64,000 nucleotides of DNA from Paenibacillus sabinae T27 (GCF_000612505.1 NZ_CP004078.1:4797001-4861000); one strand, 5' to 3'; shown: positions 9,304 through 17,954, counted from the first letter of the stretch. Notes: generated from the letters alone by a model not told the origin. Numbers and translations: made by a program.

Positions 9304-10527
9304 CTAAATAGCCGCCTCATTCGGACGCAGGATGGCGGAGCCGATCGCCAGCAGAACGGCGGCCATCAGGCCCAGCACTGCAAAGGGCAGCCACAGCTCG
9401 CTCCAGCCGCTGCCGGTTGCGGCGAGGTCGGCGGCCTGAATCGCCCATTTTTGCGGGACGAAATTGGCGGCTTTCTGCATGAAGTCCGGCATGATCGAGA
9501 TCGGCCAGAAGCAGCCGCCCAGCATGCAGGTCGGGGTCAGGATGAGCGCATTCAGCATGCCCGCATTGTTCGGATTGCGGATCAGTCCGGCAACCGTGCT
9601 GGCCAGCCCCATCGATACGAGCATGAACGCGGCAAGCACCAGGAAATAAATATACATCGGAAGCTCATAATCATAGTTCAGCACGTACCGGCCCACCAGA
9701 AGCACGACGGCAATCTGGATGACCCCAACCGTGAAGCTGCCCAGAAAATTCCCGATGGCGATTTCATAGGAACGGACCGGCGCGCTGAATATCCGCATCA
9801 TCGTCCGCTGTCTCCGGTCATCCATGATGACCGAGACGGAGCTCGTAACCATCGCCATCAGGAACATCAGCATAAAGCCGGTGACGGTATCCAGACTTTG
9901 ACGGGGATACAGGTTATAATCGGTCTTCACACCGCCCACGCGATGCTGCTCCGCGAGCAGCAGGATGGAGGACAGCTTCGCTTCCCGCGCAGGAGCCGTA
10001 CTGACCGTCGCATCCGCTGTCTTAGCCGCGACTGGAGTCTCTGCCGTACCTGCGGCACTTCCGGTTCCAGTTCCCGCAGCGCCTACAGCCAAGGCTAACT
10101 CGCGGAGCCGATCGCCGATTTCTCCGGCCTTCATCTTGAGCGTAATCGACGTTTCGGTTGTCTTCAGCTCATAGATATGGATGGGCGGCGTCTGGCCGGC
10201 GAGCAGCGAAGCGGTATAGCCCGCCGGGACTTCCAGTCCCGCGCTTCCTTCCTCATTAAGGACTCCGGCGCGCAGCTCATCTTCGCTCTTTTTTTCAATC
10301 AGGTTATACTCTCCGGTCTTCTCCAGTTCGGCAATGACATGTACTCCCGCGGAACCTTGATCAAGATTGCTGTACAGCACGTTCGTCTTATGATTTCCCG
10401 GACCCCCGGTCATCCATATAATCAAGGAAACGATAACGCCCGGCATAAGGATGTAGGCGATTAACCCTCTCCGGCTGCCAATCATCCGCTTCGCCAGATT
10501 CCAGGCTATTGTCATAATATTATGCAT
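9304..10527 (-). CDS. ABC-2 type transporter permease (distal)
   Basis: A 407-residue membrane subunit of an ABC-2 exporter. One N-terminal helix (about residues 22-38) is followed by a large extracytoplasmic domain and a C-terminal block of about five helices beginning near residue 215 (TGFMLMFLMAMVTSSVSVIM), the usual ABC2_membrane_3/YhgE-like layout. The extracytoplasmic part includes an Ala/Gly/Thr-rich low-complexity stretch (about 145-180) that looks like an insertion. The start overlaps the end of the preceding permease gene by 8 bases and has AAAGGTGG upstream, so the two are translationally coupled. Likely pairs with the other permease and the ATPase to export a lipid, peptide or antibiotic; substrate unknown. 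Confidence 0.88.
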   Translation of the reverse strand: MHNIMTIAWNLAKRMIGSRRGLIAYILMPGVIVSLIIWMTGGPGNHKTNVLYSNLDQGSAGVHVIAELEKTGEYNLIEKKSEDELRAGVLNEEGSAGLEVPAGYTASLLAGQTPPIHIYELKTTETSITLKMKAGEIGDRLRELALAVGAAGTGTGSAAGTAETPVAAKTADATVSTAPAREAKLSSILLLAEQHRVGGVKTDYNLYPRQSLDTVTGFMLMFLMAMVTSSVSVIMDDRRQRTMMRIFSAPVRSYEIAIGNFLGSFTVGVIQIAVVLLVGRYVLNYDYELPMYIYFLVLAAFMLVSMGLASTVAGLIRNPNNAGMLNALILTPTCMLGGCFWPISIMPDFMQKAANFVPQKWAIQAADLAATGSGWSELWLPFAVLGLMAAVLLAIGSAILRPNEAAI

Positions 10528-11692
10528 GGTAACCCACCTTTCGGTATGAGAAAAATGCCAGGCCCAGCAGCACGAGGCAGATCAGCGACAGCATCGCGAC
10601 GTTCCCCGAAATTTGTGAAAGCGGCGTTTCCAACATCATCCGCAAAACACTCCGGAGTCCCCAATAATTAATGGAAAAAGCGCCGCCCGTATTCACAAAG
10701 GAATCAGGCAGAGGGGCCATCCCGCCGCTGATAAATGTCATCACCACCGTCAGCCCGCTGGAAATGGACCGCGCCGAGGCCGCCGTCTGCACGAACATCG
10801 AAATGATCACCGATAGCGTCAGTGAAGCGAGAATCATCAGCAGGCACACCAGGGCCAGAAGCCACGGGCGGTTGCCCCAGTACACGCCGAACAGAAAATG
10901 TGTCGCAAAGATAATGACAGCGCCCTGAAGGACCGTCACCAGACCGATGCCGAGCATTTTTCCGACAAAGATCTCCGAGCCTTTGACCGGCATGGAGCCG
11001 ATCCGAAACAGCGTATGGTTATCCTTCTCGCTGAACAGGCTGCTGATTACCGTCTGACCGCTCAGGAGCAGGAACATCAGAAGCATCGCAGCCGCGTAAT
11101 ACTGGGAAGCGGTGTACGAATTTCCGCCTTCGTTCAGCTTGCCGAGCACGGCTGACGGGCCTCCCTGTCCGGGCTGTGCCATCGCAGGGATCACCTGGGG
11201 ACCAAGCGTCAAGGCGGCAGCCTGCGTGTAATTGATTCGGCTGAGAAAATTATCGAACACGGTCGCCGCGACCATGTTGTCGCTCCGGTCCTTGCCGAGG
11301 ATATATTCAAGCTTCGCTTCCTTCCCGCTCTGCACGTCCCGGTCGAATCCCGCCGGAATAATGACAGCATAGGCGTATTCTCCCGAACGCACGCCGCTTT
11401 CCGCTGCTTCCCGACTACCTGCGGCTTCCGGAATAATGAGCTTCGCGATCTCCGGCGACTTCAGAAAGCTTCCGACCATCTGCGAGCGCTCGGACGGACT
11501 CGCCGCCGCATCGACAATGCCCACCCGAAGCGGATCAATCGTCTGATCCTTCCCTGTGCCCACCACGCCTGAAAGCGCCGACCCGAGCAGGAAAATCAGC
11601 AGGATCGGCAGCAGGAACAGGTTGATCAGCATCGTGCGGGAACGGAACAGTCGCCGCAGCTCATAGGCTGCAATCGTCCAAATGTTAGTCAT
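10520..11692 (-). CDS. ABC-2 type transporter permease (proximal)
   Basis: A 390-residue ABC-2 permease with the same plan as its downstream partner: one N-terminal helix (about 20-42), a roughly 170-residue outer domain, then about five helices (starting near residue 205, AAAMLLMFLLLSGQTVISSLF). The two permeases are related in layout but not close copies, suggesting a heterodimer. AGGAGG lies 9 bases before the ATG. The gene starts 14 bases after the ATPase stop codon, so the three genes form one operon. Confidence 0.88.
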   Translation of the reverse strand: MTNIWTIAAYELRRLFRSRTMLINLFLLPILLIFLLGSALSGVVGTGKDQTIDPLRVGIVDAAASPSERSQMVGSFLKSPEIAKLIIPEAAGSREAAESGVRSGEYAYAVIIPAGFDRDVQSGKEAKLEYILGKDRSDNMVAATVFDNFLSRINYTQAAALTLGPQVIPAMAQPGQGGPSAVLGKLNEGGNSYTASQYYAAAMLLMFLLLSGQTVISSLFSEKDNHTLFRIGSMPVKGSEIFVGKMLGIGLVTVLQGAVIIFATHFLFGVYWGNRPWLLALVCLLMILASLTLSVIISMFVQTAASARSISSGLTVVMTFISGGMAPLPDSFVNTGGAFSINYWGLRSVLRMMLETPLSQISGNVAMLSLICLVLLGLAFFSYRKVGYHA

Positions 11693-11706
11693 GGCTATTT
11701 CCCCTC

Positions 11707-12642
11707 CTAATCCCGTAAAGTCCGCCCGGTCAGGCTTAAGAATAATGTTTCCAGGTCCGGCTCTTCAATTTGCAACGCTTGAATGACGCCTCCATGCTTG
11801 GCGAAAATAAATAGAATATCCTGCAGCTCACCTTGGGACGACGGCAGGTACAGCTCCACCTTCTCCCCATCCGCTTCCACCCGGGTCACCCGGGGATGCT
11901 GCTTAAGCTCCTGAATCAGGCCGGGGGTGATATTTCCCGCTTGGATCACGATTTTTTCTTCATGGGCGACCCGTTCTCGCAGCTCCTGTTCCGTCCCGCA
12001 GGCAATGATATGCCCTTTGTCCATAATGGCTACCCGATCGCAGATCGCCTCGACCTCTTCCATGTAGTGACTTGTATAGATGACGGTTGAGCCCAGCTTG
12101 TTGAGCGCCTTGACCGATTCAAGAATATGGTTGCGGGACTGCGGGTCAATGCCGACCGTCGGTTCATCCATAATGATCAGCTTGGGGCGGTGCATGATGG
12201 CGCAGGCAATATTAAGCCGCCGTTTCATCCCCCCGGAAAAAGTGGACGGCTTATCCTTGGCCCGGTCCGCAAGTCCCGTGAATTCCAGCGCCTCCTGCAC
12301 CCGTTCCTTCAGCAGCCCGCCGCGCAGGCCGTACAACTTTCCGAAAAAGGTCGCGTTTTCCTGAGCGGTCATATTTTCGTACAACGCCAGGTCCTGGGGG
12401 ACGAGTCCGATTCGTTTCTTGGCTTCAAGCGGCTGCTTGGATACGGAGATGCCGTCGATGACAATGCTCCCCCCATCCGACTTCAACAGCCCGCAGAGCA
12501 TGCTGATCGTCGTGCTCTTGCCCGCGCCGTTCGGGCCGAGAAGGCCGAATATTTCTCCCTCCTTAATACTCAGGTTCACATGATCCACCGTCAAATTGCT
12601 TTCATACCGTTTCACCACATCGGTTAGCTGCGCAAGCGCCAT
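11707..12642 (-). CDS. ABC transporter ATP-binding protein
   Basis: The 311-residue ATPase of the ABC-2 exporter (DrrA/CcmA group). Visible motifs are Walker A GPNGAGKST (about residue 37), the Q-loop region GLVPQDLALY, the signature FSGGMKRRL (about 137), Walker B LIIMDEP and the switch histidine in YTSHYMEE. The roughly 80-residue C-terminal extension is typical of drug-exporting DrrA-like proteins. It is first in the operon and divergent from the sensor kinase gene. By analogy with Bacillus systems such as YvfR/YvfS next to YvfT/YvfU, the two-component system probably controls this exporter (inference). Confidence 0.93.
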   Translation of the reverse strand: MALAQLTDVVKRYESNLTVDHVNLSIKEGEIFGLLGPNGAGKSTTISMLCGLLKSDGGSIVIDGISVSKQPLEAKKRIGLVPQDLALYENMTAQENATFFGKLYGLRGGLLKERVQEALEFTGLADRAKDKPSTFSGGMKRRLNIACAIMHRPKLIIMDEPTVGIDPQSRNHILESVKALNKLGSTVIYTSHYMEEVEAICDRVAIMDKGHIIACGTEQELRERVAHEEKIVIQAGNITPGLIQELKQHPRVTRVEADGEKVELYLPSSQGELQDILFIFAKHGGVIQALQIEEPDLETLFLSLTGRTLRD

Positions 12643-12732
12643 TGTTCATCTCTCCTGCCCTTGTATTCTTCATGTCCTCATTGTAGCGCAGCCCGCGAGC
12701 CGCCGAAGGTACGGAAGGTCATGATGTGAAGG

Positions 12733-12744
12733 TGACTTAAGTCA
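12733..12744. promoter_or_regulatory. Palindromic operator candidate between exporter and two-component genes
   Basis: A perfect 12-bp palindrome, TGACTTAAGTCA, lies in the 227-base divergent region. It is centred about 55 bases upstream of a TACAAT -10 (minus strand, 12685-12680) that lacks a clear -35. That arrangement fits an activator site for the LuxR/NarL-type response regulator encoded at 14172. Assignment is inference from position and symmetry. Confidence 0.5.
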
Positions 12745-12869
12745 TCTCTTCAAGCAAGGCCGGAGGGGGAGGCAGTTGTGTTTTTTTTGGCAGGGGACGC
12801 GTACCGAAACTAGTGGGATGTGCTAAGATGAAAGGGAAATTCTATTTTGACCGAAAAGGATGACGACGT

Positions 12870-14126
12870 GTGACCAAGGAGCTGAAGCTGCTGCGGTACG
12901 GACTCATTGCCGTGCCCGCTTTTCTCTCGATGTACGTCCAGGAATATATCAGTTATGACCGGTTCACCCTGCATCTGCTGATCCTTCTGCTGCTGGCGGC
13001 GCTGGGAGCGCGTCTTCCCGCACGTTTCACGGCGGCGATGACCGCGGCGGAAATGCTGTACGCTTCCTGGCTGTGCTTCCGGTACGGAAGCCTCATGGCC
13101 CTTCCCTCTCTGTCCGCGCTGCTCGTCTATTCCCGTTTTCGCCCCCGGCCGCTTCCCTTTGTGTTTGCGGGGATTCATCTGGCCGCCCTGAATGCCGCCG
13201 TCATGGAAGCTTCTCCGCTGATCCGCGCCTGGGTTAATCTTGTGTTTCTGCTGGCTGCCGCGCTGGCCGCCCAGCTTCATTCGGCAGGACGGGGCAAGGA
13301 AGAGACGCTTCATCTGTACGACGAGCTGCGGAAAAAGCATTTCGAGCTCGACGAAGCGCGCAGCCGGCTGCTGCAGTTCGCCGCCCAGGTGGAAAATGCC
13401 GCCCAGGCCGAGGAGCGGGTGCGGATTTCCCGCCAGCTGCATGACGATATCGGCCACCGGCTGATCCGCGTCAAAATGATGATGGAGGCCGCGCTGCACA
13501 CGCTCCCCTCCGCTCCCGAAGCGGGCATGACTATGATGGACCAGGTCCGCGACCAGCTTGCCGGGTGCATGGACGACCTCCGCTTCGCCGTAAGGCGCAT
13601 CGGCGGGAAGCCGCAGCTTGAAGGCGCCTATGCACTGGACCGGCTGCTGGAGGAGACGGGCCGTGATACAGGCATCGAGACCTCTTATACGGTGGAGGGT
13701 ACGCCTTATCCGCTCTATCCGAGCCTTCAGGTGGTGCTGTACAAAAATGCCCGCGAAGCGATCACCAACGGACTCCGGCACGGGCTTGCCACCTCCGTCG
13801 GCATCAAGCTCCGTTATAGTCCGTCCGAGGTGACGATGGAGATCAGTAATAATGGAAGGGCGGATATGGTGGAGTGCGGTAACGAGATGGCGGAGAGCAG
13901 CGGCGGTAACCGGGGCGAAGGTGACAACCGGGATGATGGAAATCGTTCGGAACGGCTGGCCGGCGGGAATCGCGAATTCCGCCTTGCTGGCGGGGGCGGC
14001 GGCATGGGGTTCAGAGGAATGGAGGAGCGGACTCGGCTTGTCGGCGGAACGCTCCAGGTGCGGAGCGCTTATCCTTTTACGGTGATTACGACGCTGCCGG
14101 TCTACAAGCAGAGCGAAATTATCTAA
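12870..14126 (+). CDS. Sensor histidine kinase (HisKA_3, LiaS/YvfT-like)
   Basis: A 418-residue kinase of the NarX/DesK/LiaS class. The N-terminal 135 residues are hydrophobic, with about four or five helices and almost no extracellular loops, typical of kinases that sense within the membrane. The dimerisation box RQLHDDIGH puts the phosphorylated histidine at residue 191. The ATPase domain shows YKNAREAITN (N-box, Asn 293), ISNNGR and GMGFRGMEER. Between the last two, residues about 331-376 form a Gly/Asn/Arg/Glu-rich low-complexity insert not found in most relatives. GTG start at 12870, with AAAGGA 9 bases upstream. The response regulator follows after 45 bases. Confidence 0.92.
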   Translation: MTKELKLLRYGLIAVPAFLSMYVQEYISYDRFTLHLLILLLLAALGARLPARFTAAMTAAEMLYASWLCFRYGSLMALPSLSALLVYSRFRPRPLPFVFAGIHLAALNAAVMEASPLIRAWVNLVFLLAAALAAQLHSAGRGKEETLHLYDELRKKHFELDEARSRLLQFAAQVENAAQAEERVRISRQLHDDIGHRLIRVKMMMEAALHTLPSAPEAGMTMMDQVRDQLAGCMDDLRFAVRRIGGKPQLEGAYALDRLLEETGRDTGIETSYTVEGTPYPLYPSLQVVLYKNAREAITNGLRHGLATSVGIKLRYSPSEVTMEISNNGRADMVECGNEMAESSGGNRGEGDNRDDGNRSERLAGGNREFRLAGGGGGMGFRGMEERTRLVGGTLQVRSAYPFTVITTLPVYKQSEII

Positions 14127-14171
14127 AGCGGCGGACAGGATCTGGTTTCTTTAAAGGAGGGGACAACAAGC

Positions 14172-14816
14172 GTGATTAAAGTAGTGATCGTGGATGACGA
14201 TTCCTTTATCCGGGAGAGTCTGAAGGTGCTCGTCGGCATGGACCCGGACATTGAGGTGACGGGGGCTGCAGCAGATGGGGGCGAAGCGCTGAGGCTGCTG
14301 GAAAGCGGCACGGAAGCGAACGTCGTGCTGATGGATATCCGCATGCCCGGGGTTGACGGCGTGGAGGGAACGCGGCTGATCAAGCGGGGCTTCCCGCAGG
14401 CGGCCGTGCTGATGCTGACCACCTTCGACGACGACGAATATATTATCGAGGCGCTCAAAGGTGGAGCCAGCGGCTATCTGCTCAAAAACATCCCCCCGGA
14501 CCGCATCATCCAGGGAATCAAGACCGTCCATGAGGGCAACATGCTTATTCATCCCGACATTGCCCGCAAGCTGGCGGGCTTTCTGCAGCCCGCAGCTGCG
14601 GAAACGGCCTCCTGTTCGCTTGACTCCTACGGGCTGACCAAGACAGAGCTATCGGTGGTCGCGGCGATCGCCGAGGGATACTCCAACAAGGAGATTGCCG
14701 CCGAACTCTTCCTAAGCGAGGGAACGGTCAAAAACTACATAACCGAGATTTTAAGCAAGCTGGGGCTGCGGGACCGGACACAGATCGCGATTTTTTATTT
14801 AAAAAATCAGCGGTGA
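14172..14816 (+). CDS. NarL/LuxR-family response regulator (LiaR/YvfU-like)
   Basis: A 214-residue response regulator: receiver domain (1-120) with the acidic pocket VDDD, phospho-acceptor Asp about 55 in LMDIRMPG, and conserved Lys in YLLKNIPP, then a LuxR-type helix-turn-helix (about 148-210, LTKTELSVVAAIAEGYSNKEIA...). GTG start with AAAGGAGG 11 bases upstream. It forms an operon with the kinase. The likely target is the divergent ABC exporter, through the palindrome at 12733. Confidence 0.94.
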   Translation: MIKVVIVDDDSFIRESLKVLVGMDPDIEVTGAAADGGEALRLLESGTEANVVLMDIRMPGVDGVEGTRLIKRGFPQAAVLMLTTFDDDEYIIEALKGGASGYLLKNIPPDRIIQGIKTVHEGNMLIHPDIARKLAGFLQPAAAETASCSLDSYGLTKTELSVVAAIAEGYSNKEIAAELFLSEGTVKNYITEILSKLGLRDRTQIAIFYLKNQR

Positions 14817-14974
14817 TTCGGGCGATATTTGCAGAGGAGTGATGGATTTATCTAGTGAGGATGATCCTTGTTGTGGGCGGGGGCGGGAGGGGGTCCCTAA
14901 AGGCAAGGCGGACGGTGGCGGGAGAGGGAGCTCCCGCAGAATTCCTGCAATCGTCAGCAGCCCAACCCCCGCCG

Positions 14975-15458
14975 GAGGGGCCGGGTTATGCGGCTCGCAT
15001 GCCGAGTGAGGCCGCGTGATGAGGTACGTCTGGTCAGGTGCAGACGTGTATGCCGGGGGAGGCCGCGTGATGCGGTGCTTCCGGTTAGGGGAGGCCGCAT
15101 GAAGCGGTACGTCGTCCGGCCAGGTGCAGACTGTATCCTGGGGGAGGTCGCGTGATGGGGACGTCCGGCCAGGCGCAAACGTGTATGCCGGGTGGTAGCT
15201 TGATGCAGTTCGTCCGGCCAGATGAAGGAACGTGATGCAACTCGTCTGGGGAGTTACTGCCTTATGCCGCACACTTGGGGGCGATCCGCGCGGTCATGCA
15301 ACTTGTCCGACCAAGTGAAACCGCGTGATGCAGTACGTATATTGTGTGAGGTCGCGTATTGTAGTAGTCCGGTCAGGCGCTGCGAGTGGTGCATCACGCT
15401 TGCCGGGGGAGGTCGCGCGATGCGGTGCTTCCAGTCAGGTGAGGCCGCGTGATTAAGC
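14975..15458. repeat. Tandem hairpin-repeat array A (about 31-bp units)
   Basis: About 12-14 degenerate units in tandem, some truncated to about 21 bases. Each full unit has a spacer of the type CCGGCCAGGTGAG or GCCGGGGGAG, then the core GCCGCGTGATGCGGTACG, in which CCGC and GCGG form a 4-bp stem around a 5-base loop. Perfect stems occur at 15063-15075 (loop GTGAT) and 15095-15107 (loop ATGAA). The period is not a multiple of three, units are interrupted by stops in all frames, and no start with a ribosome site is evident, so this is non-coding. From 14817 to the array (158 bases) I see only a GC-rich stretch with one isolated TTGCAGGAATT box on the minus strand at 14941-14951. Confidence 0.75.
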
Positions 15459-15590
15459 ATATTCCTGCAATTGTACATTTATTTCTCGTCAAGAATCTTC
15501 CCCTAATCCAATTCCTGCAAATCCGCAGGCATTACGCCCACATCTCTCCATCTGACGTGCCGAGCACCAAAATAACCGCACTATAGCAGC
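15459..15590 (-). repeat. Dispersed intergenic repeat, copy 3 (inverted)
   Basis: On the minus strand this reads as the same element seen at 8836 and 40757. A degenerate GTGCGGTTATTTT box is followed 61 bases later by TTGCAGGAATT, and about 50 bases after that by TGTACAATTGCAGGAATAT. The stretch before the last box (GAGAAATAAATGTACAATT) closely matches copy 1 (GAGAAAAGATGTACAATT). It separates the two hairpin-repeat arrays. Confidence 0.55.
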
Positions 15591-15650
15591 AATTTCCCAT
15601 AAAGGGGGGATTTCGCCTGAAAAACCTGCAGGTTTGCAGGAATGCTCTGC

Positions 15651-15739
15651 CTTTCGGCTGAACAAACGGCTATTGAACCCCTTGTTCCCTCGGCGGGCTC
15701 CCCCGGCCAGCTTTCGACTGAACAAACGGCTATTGAACC
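15651..15739. repeat. 29-bp direct repeat, 60 bases apart
   Basis: The 29-bp segments at 15651-15679 and 15711-15739 differ at one base (CTTTCGGCTGAACAAACGGC versus CTTTCGACTGAACAAACGGC, then TATTGAACC in both). They sit exactly 60 bases apart between the two hairpin arrays. No gene is associated. Confidence 0.75.
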
Positions 15740-15815
15740 TTTCTTCTATCTCTACTTTAGCGATGGACAGTAATGGTCTACTTCCGGCGTGTTGCTTAGG
15801 CTGCACTCAACCGCG

Positions 15816-16187
15816 CCGGGAGAGGCCGGGTTATGCGGCACCCATGGAGAGTGGCTGGTGTAATGCGATACGCTTGGAAAGTGGCTGCATCATGCGAACG
15901 TATGCCAGGTAAGGTCGGGTTAAGCCACACGCATGCCGGAAGAATCTGCGTTGTGCAGAACGCCCGACCAGGTAAGTCTGCGTGATGCAATACGCAGGCC
16001 GAGGGAATCCGCGTTATGTAGCGCATCCAGTCGCGGGAATCTGCGTTGTGCAGTACGTCCGGCCAGGTGAAGCCGCGTGATGCTGCACAAATGCCGGGGG
16101 AATCTGCGTTTTGCAGCACGTTCAGCCAGTTGAGTCTGCGTTTTGCAGCACGCCTGCCGAGGGAATCCGGGGCTTGAAACCCACTGA
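15816..16187. repeat. Tandem hairpin-repeat array B (about 31-bp units)
   Basis: About 11-12 units with a regular 31-32 base period; cores start at 15946, 15978, 16009, 16041, 16073, 16104 and 16135. The core here is mostly CTGC-GTTGT-GCAG or CTGC-GTTTT-GCAG, so the stem of array A (CCGC/GCGG) has changed on both sides together. Two spacer types alternate (GCCGGGGGAAT and CGGCCAGGTGAAG), giving a higher-order repeat of about 63 bp. The first four units (15816-15925) are more diverged. Non-coding; it ends about 50 bases before the minJ-like gene terminator. Confidence 0.78.
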
Positions 16188-16240
16188 TGCCCCGCTGCGG
16201 CGAACGAGTTGATGCTGCAGCAGAGGAGCAAAGACACAAA

Positions 16241-16277
16241 AGCCCGAATTTTCGACGATCTGTCGGAAATTCGGGCT
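16241..16277 (-). terminator. Terminator of the minJ-like gene
   Basis: A long, nearly perfect stem (AGCCCGAATTTTCGAC/GTCGGAAATTCGGGCT) is followed on the minus strand by TTTTGTGTC, about 55 bases beyond the stop codon. Confidence 0.8.
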
Positions 16278-16330
16278 TATTCATTTGCTCTATCGCGCCA
16301 AGAGCGCAGGCCGCGACTCTTCTTCCCTGC

Positions 16331-17722
16331 TTATCCCTTCGCCGATTCCGCTCCGCCGGGGCCGGGCAGCACCCCGGCGGCTCCCGGCGCGGGAGCCGGC
16401 GCTGCTGCCGTCTCTTGCGCTGCTGCCGCCTCCCGGGGCAGCAGCTCCGATCCGCCGCTCTGCCGGCGGCGGGCGCCCGTCTTCATGAGGGCGATGCCGA
16501 GGATGCCCGCGGGCTTCTCCGGCGCCGTCGTATCCTCATCCGGCTGGGGCGCCAGAATGACGCCCAGCAGATGATGGTCGCCGTCGTAAATGGCGCGCTG
16601 CAGGTACTTACTCTCGCCGGCGGCGTTCTGCACCTCCAGCTTGCAGAACGCCGGACTCCGCCGCAGCGCCTCGTGCAGCTGCAGCGCCCGGCCGGTCAAC
16701 GCTTCGCCGTTGACCTTGAGCAGCACCTCGCCCGGCAGGATGCCCAGCTCGTGCGCGGGGCTGCCAGGCAGCACGGCCAGCACCTTCAGGCCGTGCGGCG
16801 GATGCACGAAGTAGGGGCTGCGGCGGCGCTCCTCCAGAGCGCCGTACCACACCAGCCCTTCGTGCAGCAGCAGGGCCGCGAGCGCCGCGGGCAGCGTCAG
16901 CGGGCTGTACCAGGCGGCCGCCAGGGCGAGGCCCAGCAGCACGGCGCCGTACAGCAGCAGCCAGCCCGAAGCGCGGGCGGCCTTGCGCTGCGGAAGCATG
17001 CCGGTCGTCAGCTGGCTGAAGCCGATGATAACCGGCAGCGAGACGAGGCCGAAGCCGCCGCCGAGCAGCGTCTGCCACGGCAGGTCGCCGGCCCCGGCTC
17101 CTGCGGGAACAAGCAGGAAGAGCGGCAGCGGCCAGAAGGCTTCCATCCGGTAGCCGCCCACGACCCGGCCGCGCTTGCCTTCCAGAAAGAGCGGCGTCGC
17201 AAGCGCCGGTCCCTGCCAGCGGGCCAGCAGCGCCTCAGCCAGATGCAGAATGGCGGCCAAAGCAAGCAGCGCCGGAATATCCATTCCTCTTATCGCTGCG
17301 GCCGCTTCGCCGCCCAGCCCGCCGGGCTGGAAATCCGGAAAGAAGGAAAGGATGAACTGCAGTATCCCAAGCAGGCCGATGGAGTAAGCGAAGCAGAAAT
17401 ACCGTACCCGGAATATAACCAGTACGGCGCTGACCACCCAGATACAGACGACAGCGGCGCCAGTGACCGAGACGCCCAGCAGCACGGCGGCTGCCGAGAC
17501 GAGGACACCGGCAGCCAGTCCGCTCCAAACGGCGCGCCAGACTTCACTGCCCCAGCTGTGCATTTTGACATGGATAAGCTTCCGCTCCAGCAGCGTCTGC
17601 CTGCGGTAATAAAAGGCGATGAACAGCAAGGCGATATAATAAAAGGGCTGCATCAGCATATGCAGCGCAGCATTTCCCAAGCTTGCCAGCAGTTCCAGCA
17701 TGTCATTCAAACGGATCGTCAC
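16331..17722 (-). CDS. minJ: MinJ-like multipass membrane protein with C-terminal PDZ domain
   Basis: Likely the division-site topology factor MinJ, which in Bacillus subtilis bridges DivIVA and MinD to keep division away from the poles. The 463 residues begin with six to eight hydrophobic helices (about 1-275) and end in a PDZ domain (about 295-385: PPHGLKVLAVLPGSPAHELG, then LPGEVLLKVNGE), followed by a Pro/Ala-rich tail. The assignment rests on architecture and on lying next to ctpB and ftsEX, as minJ does in Bacillus; sequence identity to MinJ is not something I can measure here. The GTG at 17722 is only one base from AAAGGAG, so translation probably starts at the TTG at 17710. Confidence 0.75.
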   Translation of the reverse strand: MTIRLNDMLELLASLGNAALHMLMQPFYYIALLFIAFYYRRQTLLERKLIHVKMHSWGSEVWRAVWSGLAAGVLVSAAAVLLGVSVTGAAVVCIWVVSAVLVIFRVRYFCFAYSIGLLGILQFILSFFPDFQPGGLGGEAAAAIRGMDIPALLALAAILHLAEALLARWQGPALATPLFLEGKRGRVVGGYRMEAFWPLPLFLLVPAGAGAGDLPWQTLLGGGFGLVSLPVIIGFSQLTTGMLPQRKAARASGWLLLYGAVLLGLALAAAWYSPLTLPAALAALLLHEGLVWYGALEERRRSPYFVHPPHGLKVLAVLPGSPAHELGILPGEVLLKVNGEALTGRALQLHEALRRSPAFCKLEVQNAAGESKYLQRAIYDGDHHLLGVILAPQPDEDTTAPEKPAGILGIALMKTGARRRQSGGSELLPREAAAAQETAAAPAPAPGAAGVLPGPGGAESAKG

Positions 17723-17864
17723 GCTCCTTTGGGCTGCGGCACCTCAGTGCGGCTCTTTCTCTAATGGCTTTTCTCTATTGGCTCTTTCTCTATTCTAATG
17801 GAATCAAACGCTCAAAGACAGGCCTGGCGGATAGAAAAATATGGGTTCAAGCCGTCCGCCGGCA

Positions 17865-17926
17865 CAAGAAGAAACGCCTGACAGCGTCTTTTTTAGACGC
17901 AGGTGCGTTTCTCATAGAAATATAAG
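17865..17926. repeat. Nested-hairpin intergenic repeat, copy 1
   Basis: About 60 bases with an outer stem AGAAACGC/GCGTTTCT and an inner stem GCGTCT/AGACGC around a T-rich loop, ending ATAGAAATATAAG. A near-identical copy lies at 24248-24310. It sits between the minJ-like gene start and the ctpB terminator. Confidence 0.75.
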
Positions 17927-17954
17927 TCTTAGGTTCAAACGCTTATATAAAGAG

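Noticed and set aside
14975..16187. CRISPR array
   Set aside because: Units have no unique spacers, the whole period is similar from unit to unit, and no cas genes are near.
15796..16284. 162-codon minus-strand frame over repeat array B
   Set aside because: The repeat period is not a multiple of three, so the apparent peptide repeats shift; no ribosome site. Treated as non-coding.
16187..17764. 525-codon open frame on the plus strand
   Set aside because: Antisense of the minJ-like gene; composed of Arg/Gln/Ala-rich sequence typical of shadows.
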